The notes under the pieces: model-generated
The model's input: the letters and a program-made list of their open reading frames with translations, nothing else
Told to the model about the DNA's origin: nothing
The model's database searches: none
Translations under genes and position numbers: made by a program
Shown: positions 17,146 to 25,787 of the stretch, piece after piece
How the letters are laid out: each line of letters begins with the position of its first letter
Numbering within the stretch: the first letter of the stretch is position 1
Assembly (NCBI RefSeq): GCF_002938435.1
Contig: NZ_POQT01000008.1
Span: 62,001 to 126,000 of the forward strand
Source of the DNA: Blastococcus saxobsidens
Lineage (GTDB): Bacteria > Actinomycetota > Actinomycetes > Mycobacteriales > Geodermatophilaceae
Length of the DNA: 64,000 nt
Direction: 5' to 3'

Positions 17146-18591
17146 TCAGCGCTCCCAGCGCTGGAGCGCCAGGTCGGTCTTGTCCCCGCCGAAGAAGTGC
17201 TCGGCGACCTGCCGGAAGCCGCCCTCGGCGAGGATCTGGTCGTCGTCGGTGGGCGTGGGCCTGCCGTCGATGATCCGGCGCACCAGCCACACCTCCTCGG
17301 CGTCGGCGGGTGCGTCCTCCGGCGGCAGGACGACGTCCGGTCGCAGCTCCGGTGCCAGCGTGCGGACGTAGTGGTCGAGGGCGAGCGCCGAGCGCATGTC
17401 CGCGGCCACGACCGGCTCGCCGGGGCGGTGCAGCTCGGCCAGGAGGCGCACCAGGTCATCGGCCCGCTCCCGCGGCTCGCGGTCGAACAGCGGCGTCGAC
17501 GCCAGCAGCGAGCACGCCACGAGCAGGGCGCCGAGGGGGGCGCGGGCGGCGCGCGGGGCGCTTCCGGCCCCGGCGGCGGCGAGGACGCCCAGCCCGAGCA
17601 GCCCGGCCAGCAGGTAGCGGGGGAGGAACACCGGGCGCACGAGCTCGGCGACGACGAGCAGCAGCAGCGGCACCACGACCCACGCCGCCGCGACGACCCG
17701 CAGCCCGGTGGCGCGGGCCGCGCCGAGCGCCGCGAAGCCGATCGTCAGGAGGAGCAGCGGGCCCGACGTGGCCGTCCACGCCTCCAGCGCCATGACGACC
17801 AGGCGCCCGCCCGTGTCGTTCAGGTGCTCGGCGTTGCGGCCGCCGGTGCCGTTGAGCAGGTTCACCGCGACGAGGCCGACGACGGGCAGCGCGGCCGCGG
17901 CGCCGGTGAGCAGCAGCGGCCACGCCCGCTGCCGGCGCAGCAGGATGCCCGCGGCGACGAACGCGGCAAGCACCGTGACGGCGTACCAGTGGGCCAGGCC
18001 CATACCGGCGCCGGCCAGGCCGAAGAGGAGGAGTCCGCGCGGGGGTTCCTGCAGCCACCGGGCCAGGCCCAGCACGGCGCCGCCAGTGGCGAGGACGGCC
18101 AGGCCGTAGCTGCGCGCCTCCACCGCCTGCTCCAGCAGCAGCGGGCTGCAGGCCAGGACGACGCCGGCCAGGACCCCCGTCGCGCGGTCGGTCAGCCGGC
18201 TCACGGCGCGGGTGACCAGTGCCAGCCCGCCGGCCGTGGCGAGCAGGGAGAGCACGCGCAGCGAGGTGTCGCCGCCGAGCCCCGGCAGCGACACCCAGGC
18301 GTGGGTCACGACGTAGTAGGGCGCGTTGTACGACGGCGGCACCCCGGCCAGGTAGCTCGTCGTGCCGGTGCCCTCGGAGATCGCCGTCAGGATGTCGGCC
18401 AGGGGCAGCCGCGCCACCTCGGCGGTGAACAGCTCGTCGAACCACAGCCCGTGCCCCGCCAGCAGGAGCCCGGTGCCCAGCAGCAGCACGAGCAGCGGCG
18501 GCATCAGCTCGGGCCACGCCCACCGGCGGTGGCGGGCGGCCTCCTCCGTCGTCGACGACGGCGGATCCTCGCGCAGCGCCGTCGTCGTCAC
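17146..18591 (-). CDS. GT-C family membrane glycosyltransferase (ArnT/PMT-like)
   Basis: A 481-residue membrane protein with about ten to twelve helices. GHGLWFDELFTAEVARLP in the first outside loop carries the catalytic Asp-Glu of GT39/PMT and ArnT-like enzymes, and EQAVEARSYGLAVLA is the conserved second loop. A C-terminal soluble part of about 120 residues ends ALQRW. Such enzymes take a sugar from a polyprenol phosphate donor and attach it to protein or envelope glycan. It converges on the GT2 gene with ten bases between the stops, and an iron box lies directly before its GTG. Confidence 0.85.
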   Translation of the reverse strand: MTTTALREDPPSSTTEEAARHRRWAWPELMPPLLVLLLGTGLLLAGHGLWFDELFTAEVARLPLADILTAISEGTGTTSYLAGVPPSYNAPYYVVTHAWVSLPGLGGDTSLRVLSLLATAGGLALVTRAVSRLTDRATGVLAGVVLACSPLLLEQAVEARSYGLAVLATGGAVLGLARWLQEPPRGLLLFGLAGAGMGLAHWYAVTVLAAFVAAGILLRRQRAWPLLLTGAAAALPVVGLVAVNLLNGTGGRNAEHLNDTGGRLVVMALEAWTATSGPLLLLTIGFAALGAARATGLRVVAAAWVVVPLLLLVVAELVRPVFLPRYLLAGLLGLGVLAAAGAGSAPRAARAPLGALLVACSLLASTPLFDREPRERADDLVRLLAELHRPGEPVVAADMRSALALDHYVRTLAPELRPDVVLPPEDAPADAEEVWLVRRIIDGRPTPTDDDQILAEGGFRQVAEHFFGGDKTDLALQRWER

Positions 18592-18595
18592 CCCG

Positions 18596-18614
18596 CCAGG
18601 TTAGGCGAGCCTTC
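18596..18614 (-). promoter_or_regulatory. DtxR/IdeR-type iron box before the GT-C gene
   Basis: Read on the minus strand, AGGCTCGCCTAACCT lies within a 19-base site that matches the iron-box consensus at 13 positions. It ends four bases before the GTG start, the same start-proximal placement as the box at 14771. Confidence 0.62.
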
Positions 18615-18657
18615 CTCCGCGGCCCCGCGCCGCACGGTGCGGGCCCCGGCGGGGCCC

Positions 18658-18704
18658 TTGCGGCGAGGTCGCGACTGCCGCTAACGTACAACCTTGTGGT
18701 TGTA
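18658..18704 (+). promoter_or_regulatory. Leaderless promoter and ArsR operator over the start codon
   Basis: A -35-like TTGCGG (18658-18663) and a -10 TAACGT (18682-18687) are 18 bp apart, and the GTG start follows the -10 by eight bases, which implies a leaderless transcript. A perfect 7-bp inverted repeat, TACAACC-TTGT-GGTTGTA (18687-18704), covers the transcription start and the start codon. It is the expected autoregulatory operator of the ArsR protein. Confidence 0.75.
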
Positions 18705-19043
18705 GATCAGCTGGATCAGCAGAGCGTCGATCGGGTCTTCGCCGCGCTCGCCGACGCCACCCGGCGCGACATCGTCACGCGGGTGATGGCCGGGGAGTCG
18801 TCGGTCTCGGCGCTCGCGCGGAACTACGAGATGAGCTTCGCCGCGGTCCAGAAGCACGTGGCCGTGCTCGAGCGGGCCCGGCTCGTCAGCAAGGAACGTC
18901 GCGGCCGCGAGCAGATCGTGCGCGGCGACGTCGGCACGGTCCGAGCGGCCGCCCGGCTGCTCGGTGGGTTCGAGGAGCTCTGGCGCGCCCGCATCGGCCG
19001 CATCGACGACCTCCTCGCCGCAGCCCCGGGAGATGCACGATGA
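18696..19043 (+). CDS. ArsR family regulator (SdpR-like, paired with an SRPBCC protein)
   Basis: A 115-residue winged-helix regulator: VDRVFAALADATRRDIVTRV at the N-terminus and the recognition helix region SVSALARNYEMSFAAVQKHV (about 35-55). It lacks the CxC metal site of arsenic sensors and belongs to the group that sits in front of AHSA1/SRPBCC genes. The ATGA overlap with the SRPBCC gene makes a two-gene operon. It probably represses its own promoter through the palindrome at 18687-18704. Confidence 0.9.
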   Translation: MVVDQLDQQSVDRVFAALADATRRDIVTRVMAGESSVSALARNYEMSFAAVQKHVAVLERARLVSKERRGREQIVRGDVGTVRAAARLLGGFEELWRARIGRIDDLLAAAPGDAR

Positions 19044-19531
19044 CCGTCGTCAGCACGCAGTCCGACCAGGAGAACCTCACCTTCACGATCGTCGCCGAGT
19101 TCCCGGCCCCGCCGTCCAGGGTGTGGCAGGTCTGGGCCGACCCGCGGCAGCTCGAGCGCTGGTGGGGGCCGCCGACCTGGCCGGCCACCTTCACCGACCA
19201 CGATCTGTCCGTGGGCGGCGGAGCTGCCTACTTCATGACCGGCCCCGAGGGGGAGAAGGCGCACGGCTGGTGGCGGATCACCGCGGTCGAGGAGCCGACC
19301 CGGCTGGAGTTCGAGGACGGGTTCGCCGACGAGCACGGCACGCCCGCGGCCGACATGCCGGTGACGACCGCGCGCGTCGACCTCCAGGAGACCGACGGCG
19401 GCACGCGCATGACCGTGCAGTCCCGGTTCCCGTCCACCGAGGCGATGGAGCAGATGGTGGCCATGGGCATGGCCGAGGGCATGCAGCAGGCCATGGGTCA
19501 GATCGACCAGCTCCTGCTCACCAGCGTCTGA
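19040..19531 (+). CDS. SRPBCC (AHSA1-like) domain protein
   Basis: A 163-residue single-domain protein. TIVAEFPAPPSRVWQVWADP, LERWWGPPTWPATF and the hydrophobic GGGAAYFMTGPEGEKAHGWW strands are typical of the AHSA1/CalC helix-grip fold, which binds a hydrophobic ligand. In this regulator-plus-SRPBCC arrangement the biological ligand is generally unknown. A Met/Gln-rich helix closes the protein. Its stop is followed by a strong hairpin. Confidence 0.88.
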   Translation: MTVVSTQSDQENLTFTIVAEFPAPPSRVWQVWADPRQLERWWGPPTWPATFTDHDLSVGGGAAYFMTGPEGEKAHGWWRITAVEEPTRLEFEDGFADEHGTPAADMPVTTARVDLQETDGGTRMTVQSRFPSTEAMEQMVAMGMAEGMQQAMGQIDQLLLTSV

Positions 19532-19536
19532 GGTTC

Positions 19537-19570
19537 CCGGCGGGCCCGTGGGTCGAGCCGGGCCCGCCGG
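19537..19570. terminator. Bidirectional terminator hairpin
   Basis: A perfect 12-bp stem, CCGGCGGGCCCG (19537-19548) with CGGGCCCGCCGG (19559-19570), closes a ten-base loop. It fills the gap between two convergent genes and can end transcription from both sides. Confidence 0.85.
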
Positions 19571-19577
19571 TCACGGA

Positions 19578-20225
19578 TCACCCGGCGATCAACCGCCGGA
19601 CCTCCGCCTCCACCGCATCGGCCCGGCCGGCCAGCTCGTCGACCACCGTGACCGCCTTCGTCAGCTCGTCCCGCGCCCCGTCGTCGTCGATGCCGGCCAG
19701 GTTGGTCTCGACGGCGAGCCGCGCGGTGGACGCCGCGGCGCGGGCGGCGGCGGTCGCCGCCGCGACGTCGCTGATCAGATTGCGGTTGGCGAGCGGGAGG
19801 ATCCGCTCCGCGAGCGAGGTGAGCACCACCGCGATGTCGATGATGGTCCGCGGCGGTCGGGCGGCGTCCAGCTGGGCGGCGCCGAGCGCCTGCCGCCGCG
19901 CCTCCTTCTCCTCGTCGGAGCCGCGCGGCAACTTCATGGCCGCGGCGACCGCGGAGAAGGCCGCCTCGTCGTCGGCCGCGGCGGCCAGGCAGGCGTCGCG
20001 CTGGCGATCGGCCTCGGCGACGATCTCGCCCACGACGCCGGCGTGCTCCTCGTCGGTGGTGAACCGGCCGACCATCGCGACGAGCGAGGCCGCGAGCGCC
20101 GCCTCGATGCCGGCGGTCGCACCGGCGCCCGGTGCGGCCAGGCGGGCGGCGAGCTGGCCGAGGAACCCGCCGAGGGACTGGCGGTCGACGTCGTCGGGGG
20201 AGGGCGCTCCGGTCGGGGGTGTCAC
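19578..20225 (-). CDS. fchA: Cyclodeaminase/cyclohydrolase family protein (FchA-like)
   Basis: A 215-residue all-helical protein of the formiminotransferase-cyclodeaminase family; the bacterial FchA type converts 5,10-methenyl-THF and 10-formyl-THF into one another. Seen: SLGGFLGQLAARLAAPGAGATAG, the glycine/proline-rich folate pocket, and VETNLAGIDDDGARDEL near the end. GTG 20225 was taken over longer forms since GAGG lies eight bases upstream and the extra N-terminus is low-complexity proline. Last gene of the folate string behind pabBC. It overlaps in role with FolD, giving a second way from methenyl- to formyl-THF. Confidence 0.82.
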   Translation of the reverse strand: MTPPTGAPSPDDVDRQSLGGFLGQLAARLAAPGAGATAGIEAALAASLVAMVGRFTTDEEHAGVVGEIVAEADRQRDACLAAAADDEAAFSAVAAAMKLPRGSDEEKEARRQALGAAQLDAARPPRTIIDIAVVLTSLAERILPLANRNLISDVAAATAAARAAASTARLAVETNLAGIDDDGARDELTKAVTVVDELAGRADAVEAEVRRLIAG

Positions 20226-20238
20226 GGTGGTGGCCTCG

Positions 20239-22170
20239 CTAGGGGGTGGGGGAGGGGGCTGACCCCCCTGTGCCCGCGGAGCTGCGGTGTCGAACCGGGG
20301 CGCCTGCATCCGGGGGCCGGGCGAGCGGGCGGTCGGCGTCCGCGCCCGGGCCGGCCGGCAGCAGCCGGGCGCTCCGCCAGCCGCGCAGCGAGCTCACCAC
20401 GGCCAGCTCCTCGGCGGCCCGCAGGTCCGCCACGGTCAGCACCCGCTCGTGCAGCCGGCCGAGCTCCAGCAGCCGGCCCCGCTCCACGCCCGGCAGGCAG
20501 CCCACGTCGGTGGGCGGCGTCCACCAGCGCCCGCCCAACCGCACGGCCAGCGACGCGATGGTGGTCTCGGTCAGCTCACCGCGCTGGTTGACCAGCACGA
20601 CGTCGTCGGCCTCCGGGTGCCGGAGCGCACGGGACCGGTAGACGTCGCGCCGGGTGGTCTTGTGCTGCAGCCAGGGGCTGGTCGCGTCCACCGGCTCGTC
20701 GTCGACGGCCAGCCGGACCGGCCGGTCGAGCGGCTCGGGCAGCGGGCCGGTCCCGACCTCCACCCGGCCGTCGCGGAACAGCAGCGCGCGCACCCGGGCC
20801 GGCTCCCCGAGCCCCGCGACGGCGCTGCGCAGGGACCCGAGGACGGCGTCCCGCTCGAACCGGAACCCGGACCAGTCGGCCGAGTCGGCCATCCGGGTGA
20901 GGTGGCGGTCCAGGTTGCGCAACCCCTCGCCGGGCACGAACGCCAGCGTCTCCAGCAGCTGGTGGTCGGTGGCCGGATGGCCGAGGACCGCCGCCTTGGC
21001 GTGCAGCTCCGCGCGCTCGCGGGCGGGGTCGGAGCCCCAGGTGATCCCGCCGCCGGCGCCGTAGACGCCCGCCCCGGTCGAGCGGTCGACGACGGCGGTG
21101 CGGATGGCGACGCTGAACCGCGCCCGGAACGGGGCGGTCGGCGGGGCGACCAGGCCGATGGCGCCGCAGTAGAGGCCGCGCGGGGTGGGTTCGAGCTCGT
21201 CGATCAGCTGCATGGTCCGCTGCTTGGGGGCACCGGTCACCGAACCGCAGGGGAACAGCGCCCGGAAGATCTCGGCCAGCCCGGTCCCGGGCCGCAGCCG
21301 GGCGCTCACCTGCGAGGTCATCTGCCACACCGTCGGGTACCGCTCGAGGGCGAACAGCTCGTCGACGGTCACGCTGCCCACTTCGGCGATGCGACCGAGG
21401 TCGTTGCGCAGCAGGTCGACGATCATCAGGTTCTCCGCCTGCTCCTTGCTGCTGGCGCGCAGCCGGCGGCTCTGCTCCCGGTCCTCGGCCGTCGTCCGCC
21501 CCCGCGCGGCGGTGCCCTTCATGGGGCGGGTGCGCACCCGGGAGCCCACCCACTCGAAGAACAGCTCCGGGCTGGCGCTGGCGACGGCGAACCGGCCGAG
21601 GTCCAGGTAGGCGTTGTGGGCCCCGCGCTGCGCCAGCGCCAGGCGGGCGTAGAGCTCCTCGGGGTCCCCGGCGTCCGGGCACCGCAGCCGGTCGGTGAGG
21701 TTGCACTGGTAGGTCTCGCCGGCGGCGATGTGCTCGCGGACGGTGGTGACCGCGCGGGCGTGCTGGTCGTCGGACCAGTCGGGTCGCCAGGCGGCCGCCG
21801 GCACCGGGGGACCGGCGGGCGGGCCCACCGGCGGCACCGGCGCGGGTTCGGCGCACAGCCCGAACCAGATCAGCGGCGGCTCGCCCGCCCGGTGCCCGCC
21901 GGGCAGGCCGGCGTCCAGCCCCGACGCCGCCTCGTAGGACACGTAGCCGAACGCCCAGGCCCCGGCCTCGGTGGCGTCGTGCAGCTCGCGCAGCACGTCG
22001 GCCACCTCGTCGGACCGGGTCGTGGTGAGCACCCGGTCCGGCGGAGGGCACAGCAGCGCCGACCCGGTGCGCAGGTCGTCGAAGCGCGCCCACGGACCTC
22101 CCGCAGGCGGCTCCGCGGCCCCGGGCACCCGTGGGGAGGCCGGCCCCGGCGCGGCCGGGGACGGGTCCAT
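20239..22170 (-). CDS. pabB: Fused aminodeoxychorismate synthase component I and aminodeoxychorismate lyase (PabB-PabC)
   Basis: A 643-residue fusion. Residues about 100-400 are a chorismate-binding domain with GETYQCNLTDRL, RTRPMKGTAARG and FPCGSVTGAPKQRTMQLID. The Lys in PMKGT is the covalent-intermediate lysine of aminodeoxychorismate synthases; anthranilate synthases have Ala there. The remaining 240 residues are a class IV PLP fold with the Schiff-base lysine in LQHKTTRRDVY and VNQRGELTETTIASL. Together they make p-aminobenzoate, the folate precursor, from chorismate. ATG overlaps the folD stop, so it is co-translated with the C1-folate genes. Confidence 0.92.
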   Translation of the reverse strand: MDPSPAAPGPASPRVPGAAEPPAGGPWARFDDLRTGSALLCPPPDRVLTTTRSDEVADVLRELHDATEAGAWAFGYVSYEAASGLDAGLPGGHRAGEPPLIWFGLCAEPAPVPPVGPPAGPPVPAAAWRPDWSDDQHARAVTTVREHIAAGETYQCNLTDRLRCPDAGDPEELYARLALAQRGAHNAYLDLGRFAVASASPELFFEWVGSRVRTRPMKGTAARGRTTAEDREQSRRLRASSKEQAENLMIVDLLRNDLGRIAEVGSVTVDELFALERYPTVWQMTSQVSARLRPGTGLAEIFRALFPCGSVTGAPKQRTMQLIDELEPTPRGLYCGAIGLVAPPTAPFRARFSVAIRTAVVDRSTGAGVYGAGGGITWGSDPARERAELHAKAAVLGHPATDHQLLETLAFVPGEGLRNLDRHLTRMADSADWSGFRFERDAVLGSLRSAVAGLGEPARVRALLFRDGRVEVGTGPLPEPLDRPVRLAVDDEPVDATSPWLQHKTTRRDVYRSRALRHPEADDVVLVNQRGELTETTIASLAVRLGGRWWTPPTDVGCLPGVERGRLLELGRLHERVLTVADLRAAEELAVVSSLRGWRSARLLPAGPGADADRPLARPPDAGAPVRHRSSAGTGGSAPSPTP

Positions 22171-23030
22171 CAGTCGCCGCGCCCCTGCTGCACCTTGGCC
22201 GCCTCCAGCGTGTTGGCCAGCAGCATGGCGATCGTCATCGGACCGACCCCGCCCGGCACGGGCGTGATGCTGCCGGCCACCTCGGCCACCGCCGCGGTGT
22301 CGACGTCGCCGTGCAGCCCGTTCTCGCCCCGGTGGATGCCGACGTCGATCACGGTGGCGCCCGGCTTCACCGCGTCGGCACCGACCAGCCCGGGGATGCC
22401 GGCGGCGACGACGAGCACGTCGGCGCGGCGGCACACCTCGGCGAGGTCCCGGGTCCGGGAGTGGCAGATGGTCACGGTGGCGTTCCGCTCGAGCAGCAGC
22501 TGCGCCATCGGCTTGCCGACCAGCACCGACCGGCCGACGACGACCGCCTCGGCGCCCTGCAGGGACACCCCGGCCTCGTCGAGCAGCACCATGACGCCCG
22601 ACGGCGTGCACGGCCGCAGCCCCGGCCGGCCCTGCGCCAGCAGGCCCGCGTTGGCGGCCGTCAGCCCGTCGACGTCCTTCTCGGCCGGGATCCGGGCCAG
22701 CAGCGCCTCGGAGTCCAGATGCTTCGGCACCGGCAGCTGCAGCAGGATGCCGGAGACGGCGGGGTCGGCGGCGAGCTCGTCGATCAGCGCGGCCGCCTCC
22801 TCCTGGCCGACGTCGCCGGGCAGGTGCCGGTGCAGGTCCTGCATGCCGGCGGCCACGCACAGCTTGCGCTTGTTGCGGACGTAGACCTCCGACGCCGGGT
22901 CGTCCCCGATGAGCACCGTGGCCAGCCCCGGCGCGGTGCCGCCCGCGGCCAGCAGCTCCTGGACGCCCTTGGCCACGTCCTCGCGGACCTGGCGCGCCAC
23001 CGCCGTCCCGTCGATCACCTGTGCTGTCAC
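22170..23030 (-). CDS. folD: Methylenetetrahydrofolate dehydrogenase / methenyltetrahydrofolate cyclohydrolase
   Basis: A 286-residue bifunctional FolD of normal length that oxidises 5,10-methylene-THF to methenyl-THF and hydrolyses that to 10-formyl-THF. Seen: YVRNKRKLCVAAGM with the catalytic lysine, GILLQLPVPKHLD, VVVGRSVLVGKPMAQLLLER for NADP and PVPGGVGPMTIAMLLANTL at the end. GTG 23030 follows GAGGAG. Eleven bases separate it from purU. In this string FolD takes the product of MetF and feeds PurU. Confidence 0.96.
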   Translation of the reverse strand: MTAQVIDGTAVARQVREDVAKGVQELLAAGGTAPGLATVLIGDDPASEVYVRNKRKLCVAAGMQDLHRHLPGDVGQEEAAALIDELAADPAVSGILLQLPVPKHLDSEALLARIPAEKDVDGLTAANAGLLAQGRPGLRPCTPSGVMVLLDEAGVSLQGAEAVVVGRSVLVGKPMAQLLLERNATVTICHSRTRDLAEVCRRADVLVVAAGIPGLVGADAVKPGATVIDVGIHRGENGLHGDVDTAAVAEVAGSITPVPGGVGPMTIAMLLANTLEAAKVQQGRGD

Positions 23031-23041
23031 TGCGGCGCTCC

Positions 23042-23953
23042 TCAGAAGACGATCGTCGTGTTGTCGTGGCGGGCGACCCGGTCCTCGAGGTGCCACCGCA
23101 CCGCCCGCGACAGCACCGCCCGCTCGACGTCGGCGCCGAGGCGGACCAGGTCCGCGGTCTCGTGCCGGTGGTCCACCCGCACGACGTCCTGCTCGATGAT
23201 CGGCCCCTCGTCCAGGTCCTGGGTCACGTAGTGCGCGGTGGCCCCGATCAGCTTCACCCCCCGGTCCTTGGCCTTCTGGTACGGGCCGGCGCCGATGAAG
23301 GCGGGCAGGAACGAGTGGTGGATGTTGATCAGCGGGCAGCCGACGCCCTCGAGGAAGTCGCCGCTGATGATCTGCATGTAGCGGGCGAGGACCACCAGGT
23401 CCACGTTGCCGCGCAGCAGCTCCAGCATCCGCTGCTCGGCCTCCGGCCGGTTGTCCCGCGTGGCCGGGATGTGGAAGTACGGCACCCCGAACGGGCGGAC
23501 CTGGTCGGCGAGGTCGGGGTGGTTGGAGATCACCATCGCCACGTTCATGTCCAGCTCGCCGCGGCGGTTGCGCCACAGCAGGTCCAGCACGCAGTGGTCG
23601 GTCTTGGACACCATGATCGCGACCCGCTTCGGCCTGGCCGCCTCGCTGAGCCGGAACTGCATCCCGAACTTCTCCGCGACCTCGGCGGCGAACGCCCGCT
23701 CCAGGTCCTCGCGGGCGGCGGCCAGCCCGGGCAGGTGGAACTCGGTGCGCTGGAAGAAGGCGCCCCCCTCCGCGGCGGTGGAGTGCTGGTCGAGCGTGAC
23801 GATGTTCGCGCCCGCGTCGGTGAGGAACGTGCTCACCGCGGAGACGATCCCCGGCTGGTCGGAGCACTGGACGAGCAGCCGGCCGTGGTCGGCGTCCTCC
23901 CGTCCGTGGTGCGTCGAGCGGGGGAGGGCGGGAGCGTTCGGCACTGCGGTCAT
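23042..23953 (-). CDS. purU: Formyltetrahydrofolate deformylase
   Basis: A 303-residue PurU with an N-terminal ACT domain ([20 protein letters not shown]) and a formyltransferase-like catalytic domain. The active site is [12 protein letters not shown] (Asn, two His) plus the Asp in [16 protein letters not shown]. It hydrolyses 10-formyl-THF to formate and free THF. Next to MetF and FolD it completes a route that strips the one-carbon unit from folate and returns THF, the acceptor needed by the LigM demethylase upstream. In Sphingobium the comparable position is held by the formyl-THF synthetase LigH. Confidence 0.95.
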   Translation of the reverse strand: MTAVPNAPALPRSTHHGREDADHGRLLVQCSDQPGIVSAVSTFLTDAGANIVTLDQHSTAAEGGAFFQRTEFHLPGLAAAREDLERAFAAEVAEKFGMQFRLSEAARPKRVAIMVSKTDHCVLDLLWRNRRGELDMNVAMVISNHPDLADQVRPFGVPYFHIPATRDNRPEAEQRMLELLRGNVDLVVLARYMQIISGDFLEGVGCPLINIHHSFLPAFIGAGPYQKAKDRGVKLIGATAHYVTQDLDEGPIIEQDVVRVDHRHETADLVRLGADVERAVLSRAVRWHLEDRVARHDNTTIVF

Positions 23954-24020
23954 GGCTTCTCCGGGTTCGGGCCGGCCACCGGGCCGGGCAGGTGTGGATG
24001 TGGAGCGGCGACCGCGGGCC

Positions 24021-24884
24021 TCAGGCGAGGGCCTGGATCGTCTGCTTCCGCCACTCCTCGGTGGGCTCGAGGTCGTTGAAGGTGAACACGTGGAAGCCGG
24101 TGATGGTGTTGTCCGGCTTCCCCATGTGCGGGGCGAGCCCCTTGATGATCTTGGCCGGGTTGTAGCCGCCGGGCACGAAGAACCGCCAGAGCAGGGTCTG
24201 CTGCTTCTTCAGGAACTTCGCCGACTCCCCGATGCCCAGACCGCCGGAGACCCGCAGCAGCTTCTGCCGGTGGACCGCACCGGGGACGCCGACGTGCACC
24301 GGCAGGTCGATGCCGCGGCGCTTCAGCTCCCGCGCCCAGCGCAGGATGACGGCCGGGTCGAACACGATCTGGGTCTTGATGTGGTGGGCCAGGGCCGCCT
24401 TGTCCTTGAGCGCCTGGAACAGCACGTCCTCGCTGACCGACGGGTGCCCCTCCGGGTGGCCGCCGATGCCGATGTCGGTGAAGCCGTGGTCCAGCTCGTG
24501 CAGCGCGACCAGGAGGGCGTGGGCGTCCTTGAACTCCGTGGGCGTCTCCGTCGGGTCCCCGCCGACGACGAACACGTCGGTGATCCCCGCCTCGCGGCAC
24601 CGCGCCACGATGTCGGCGAGGTGCGCGCGGTCCTGGACCTGCTGGGCCGAGAGGTGCGGGGCCACCTCGTACCCGTGGCCGGCCAGGGCGACGGTCAGGT
24701 CGATCGTCGCGTCCTGGCCCTTCGCCGGGGAGGCGGTGACGGTCAGCCGCACGTCCTTGGGCACGTGCCGGAGCACCTGCTCCTGGGTCTTCTTGAACGG
24801 GATGACCTCGTAGCCGAGCGTCTCGAAGCTGCGCCGCAGGGTGGCGCGGGTGTTCGGGTCCCGGACGGTGAGAACTCGGTTCAC
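24021..24884 (-). CDS. metF: Methylenetetrahydrofolate reductase (MetF-type)
   Basis: A 287-residue FAD enzyme that interconverts 5-methyl-THF and 5,10-methylene-THF. Seen: [14 protein letters not shown] at the start, [14 protein letters not shown] and [16 protein letters not shown] for folate, and [20 protein letters not shown] with [20 protein letters not shown]. It is somewhat divergent from the methionine-pathway MetF. It lies 36 bases after ligB. In syringate/vanillate degraders a dedicated MetF oxidises the methyl-THF produced by LigM/DesA, and the location argues for that role. Confidence 0.92.
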   Translation of the reverse strand: MNRVLTVRDPNTRATLRRSFETLGYEVIPFKKTQEQVLRHVPKDVRLTVTASPAKGQDATIDLTVALAGHGYEVAPHLSAQQVQDRAHLADIVARCREAGITDVFVVGGDPTETPTEFKDAHALLVALHELDHGFTDIGIGGHPEGHPSVSEDVLFQALKDKAALAHHIKTQIVFDPAVILRWARELKRRGIDLPVHVGVPGAVHRQKLLRVSGGLGIGESAKFLKKQQTLLWRFFVPGGYNPAKIIKGLAPHMGKPDNTITGFHVFTFNDLEPTEEWRKQTIQALA

Positions 24885-24920
24885 GGTGGCCTTTCCTCGG
24901 GCAGCTCGTGGGGGCGGTGC

Positions 24921-25787
24921 TCAGGCGGGCTGGGGAGCCCGGTTGTCGAAGAGTGCGATGCCGGCCGCGGTGTTCGACGCCGGCAGGAAGTAGTGCGAGT
25001 GGACCTTGGTGACCTCGTCGGCCATGGCCCCGCGCATGATCAGCCACATGATCAGCTCGATCCCCTCGGAGCCCGCCTCGCGGATGAGCTCCTCGCGGCT
25101 GAGCGCGGCCAGCGCCGCCGGATCGGTGTGGATCTTCTCCAGCCACATCGCGTCGAACTCGGGGTTGATGAAGCCGGCGCGGGCGCCGGCGAGCTGGTGG
25201 GACATGCCGCCGGTCCCGAGGATGCCGACGGTCACGTCCTCGCCGTAGGAGCGGATCGCCCGGCCCAGCGCCTGCCCCAGGGCGTAGCACCGGGCCGCGG
25301 TGGGCTGCGGGTACTGGATGACGTTGACCAGGATCGGCACCACCGGGCAGGGCCAGGCGTCGCCGGGGTCCGGGGTCCAGACCGACAGCGGCACGGTGAG
25401 CCCGTGGTCGACCTCCAGCTCCTGGAACACGGTGAGGTCGAAGTTCTCGTCGACCAGGCTCTCGAGCAGGTGCAGCGACAGGTCCGGGTCGCCGATCACG
25501 TCCGGGACCTGGCGGGGGCCGTAGCCCTCGTCGGCCACCCGGTAGTGGTCGGCCGTGCCGATCCCGAACGTCGGGACGATGTCCAGGTCGAGGCCGTTGG
25601 CGTGGTCGTTGTAGACGACGATCGCCACGTCCGGCTCGTGCTGCGCCAGCCACTGGCGGGCCGGCGCGTAGCCGTCGAAGAGGTCCTTCCAGTTCGGGTC
25701 CTCGGTCTTGCCGCGGTCCATCGCCGCGCCGATGGACGGCACGTGCGAGGTCGCCAGACCCCAGATCACCTCAGCCACGCCGGCCAC
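24921..25787 (-). CDS. ligB: LigB-type extradiol dioxygenase, catalytic beta subunit
   Basis: A 288-residue class III extradiol dioxygenase that opens protocatechuate, gallate or 3-O-methylgallate rings next to a hydroxyl. Iron ligands are visible as His15 (ATSHVPSIG), His62 (YNDHANGLD) and a Glu near 241, and the acid-base His197 in GTGGMSHQLAGARAG. It overlaps the alpha-subunit gene by 17 bp, as in ligAB. No LigC or LigI is encoded in the window, while LigU-J-K are, so gallate or methylgallate is the more likely substrate. Confidence 0.93.
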   Translation of the reverse strand: MAGVAEVIWGLATSHVPSIGAAMDRGKTEDPNWKDLFDGYAPARQWLAQHEPDVAIVVYNDHANGLDLDIVPTFGIGTADHYRVADEGYGPRQVPDVIGDPDLSLHLLESLVDENFDLTVFQELEVDHGLTVPLSVWTPDPGDAWPCPVVPILVNVIQYPQPTAARCYALGQALGRAIRSYGEDVTVGILGTGGMSHQLAGARAGFINPEFDAMWLEKIHTDPAALAALSREELIREAGSEGIELIMWLIMRGAMADEVTKVHSHYFLPASNTAAGIALFDNRAPQPA

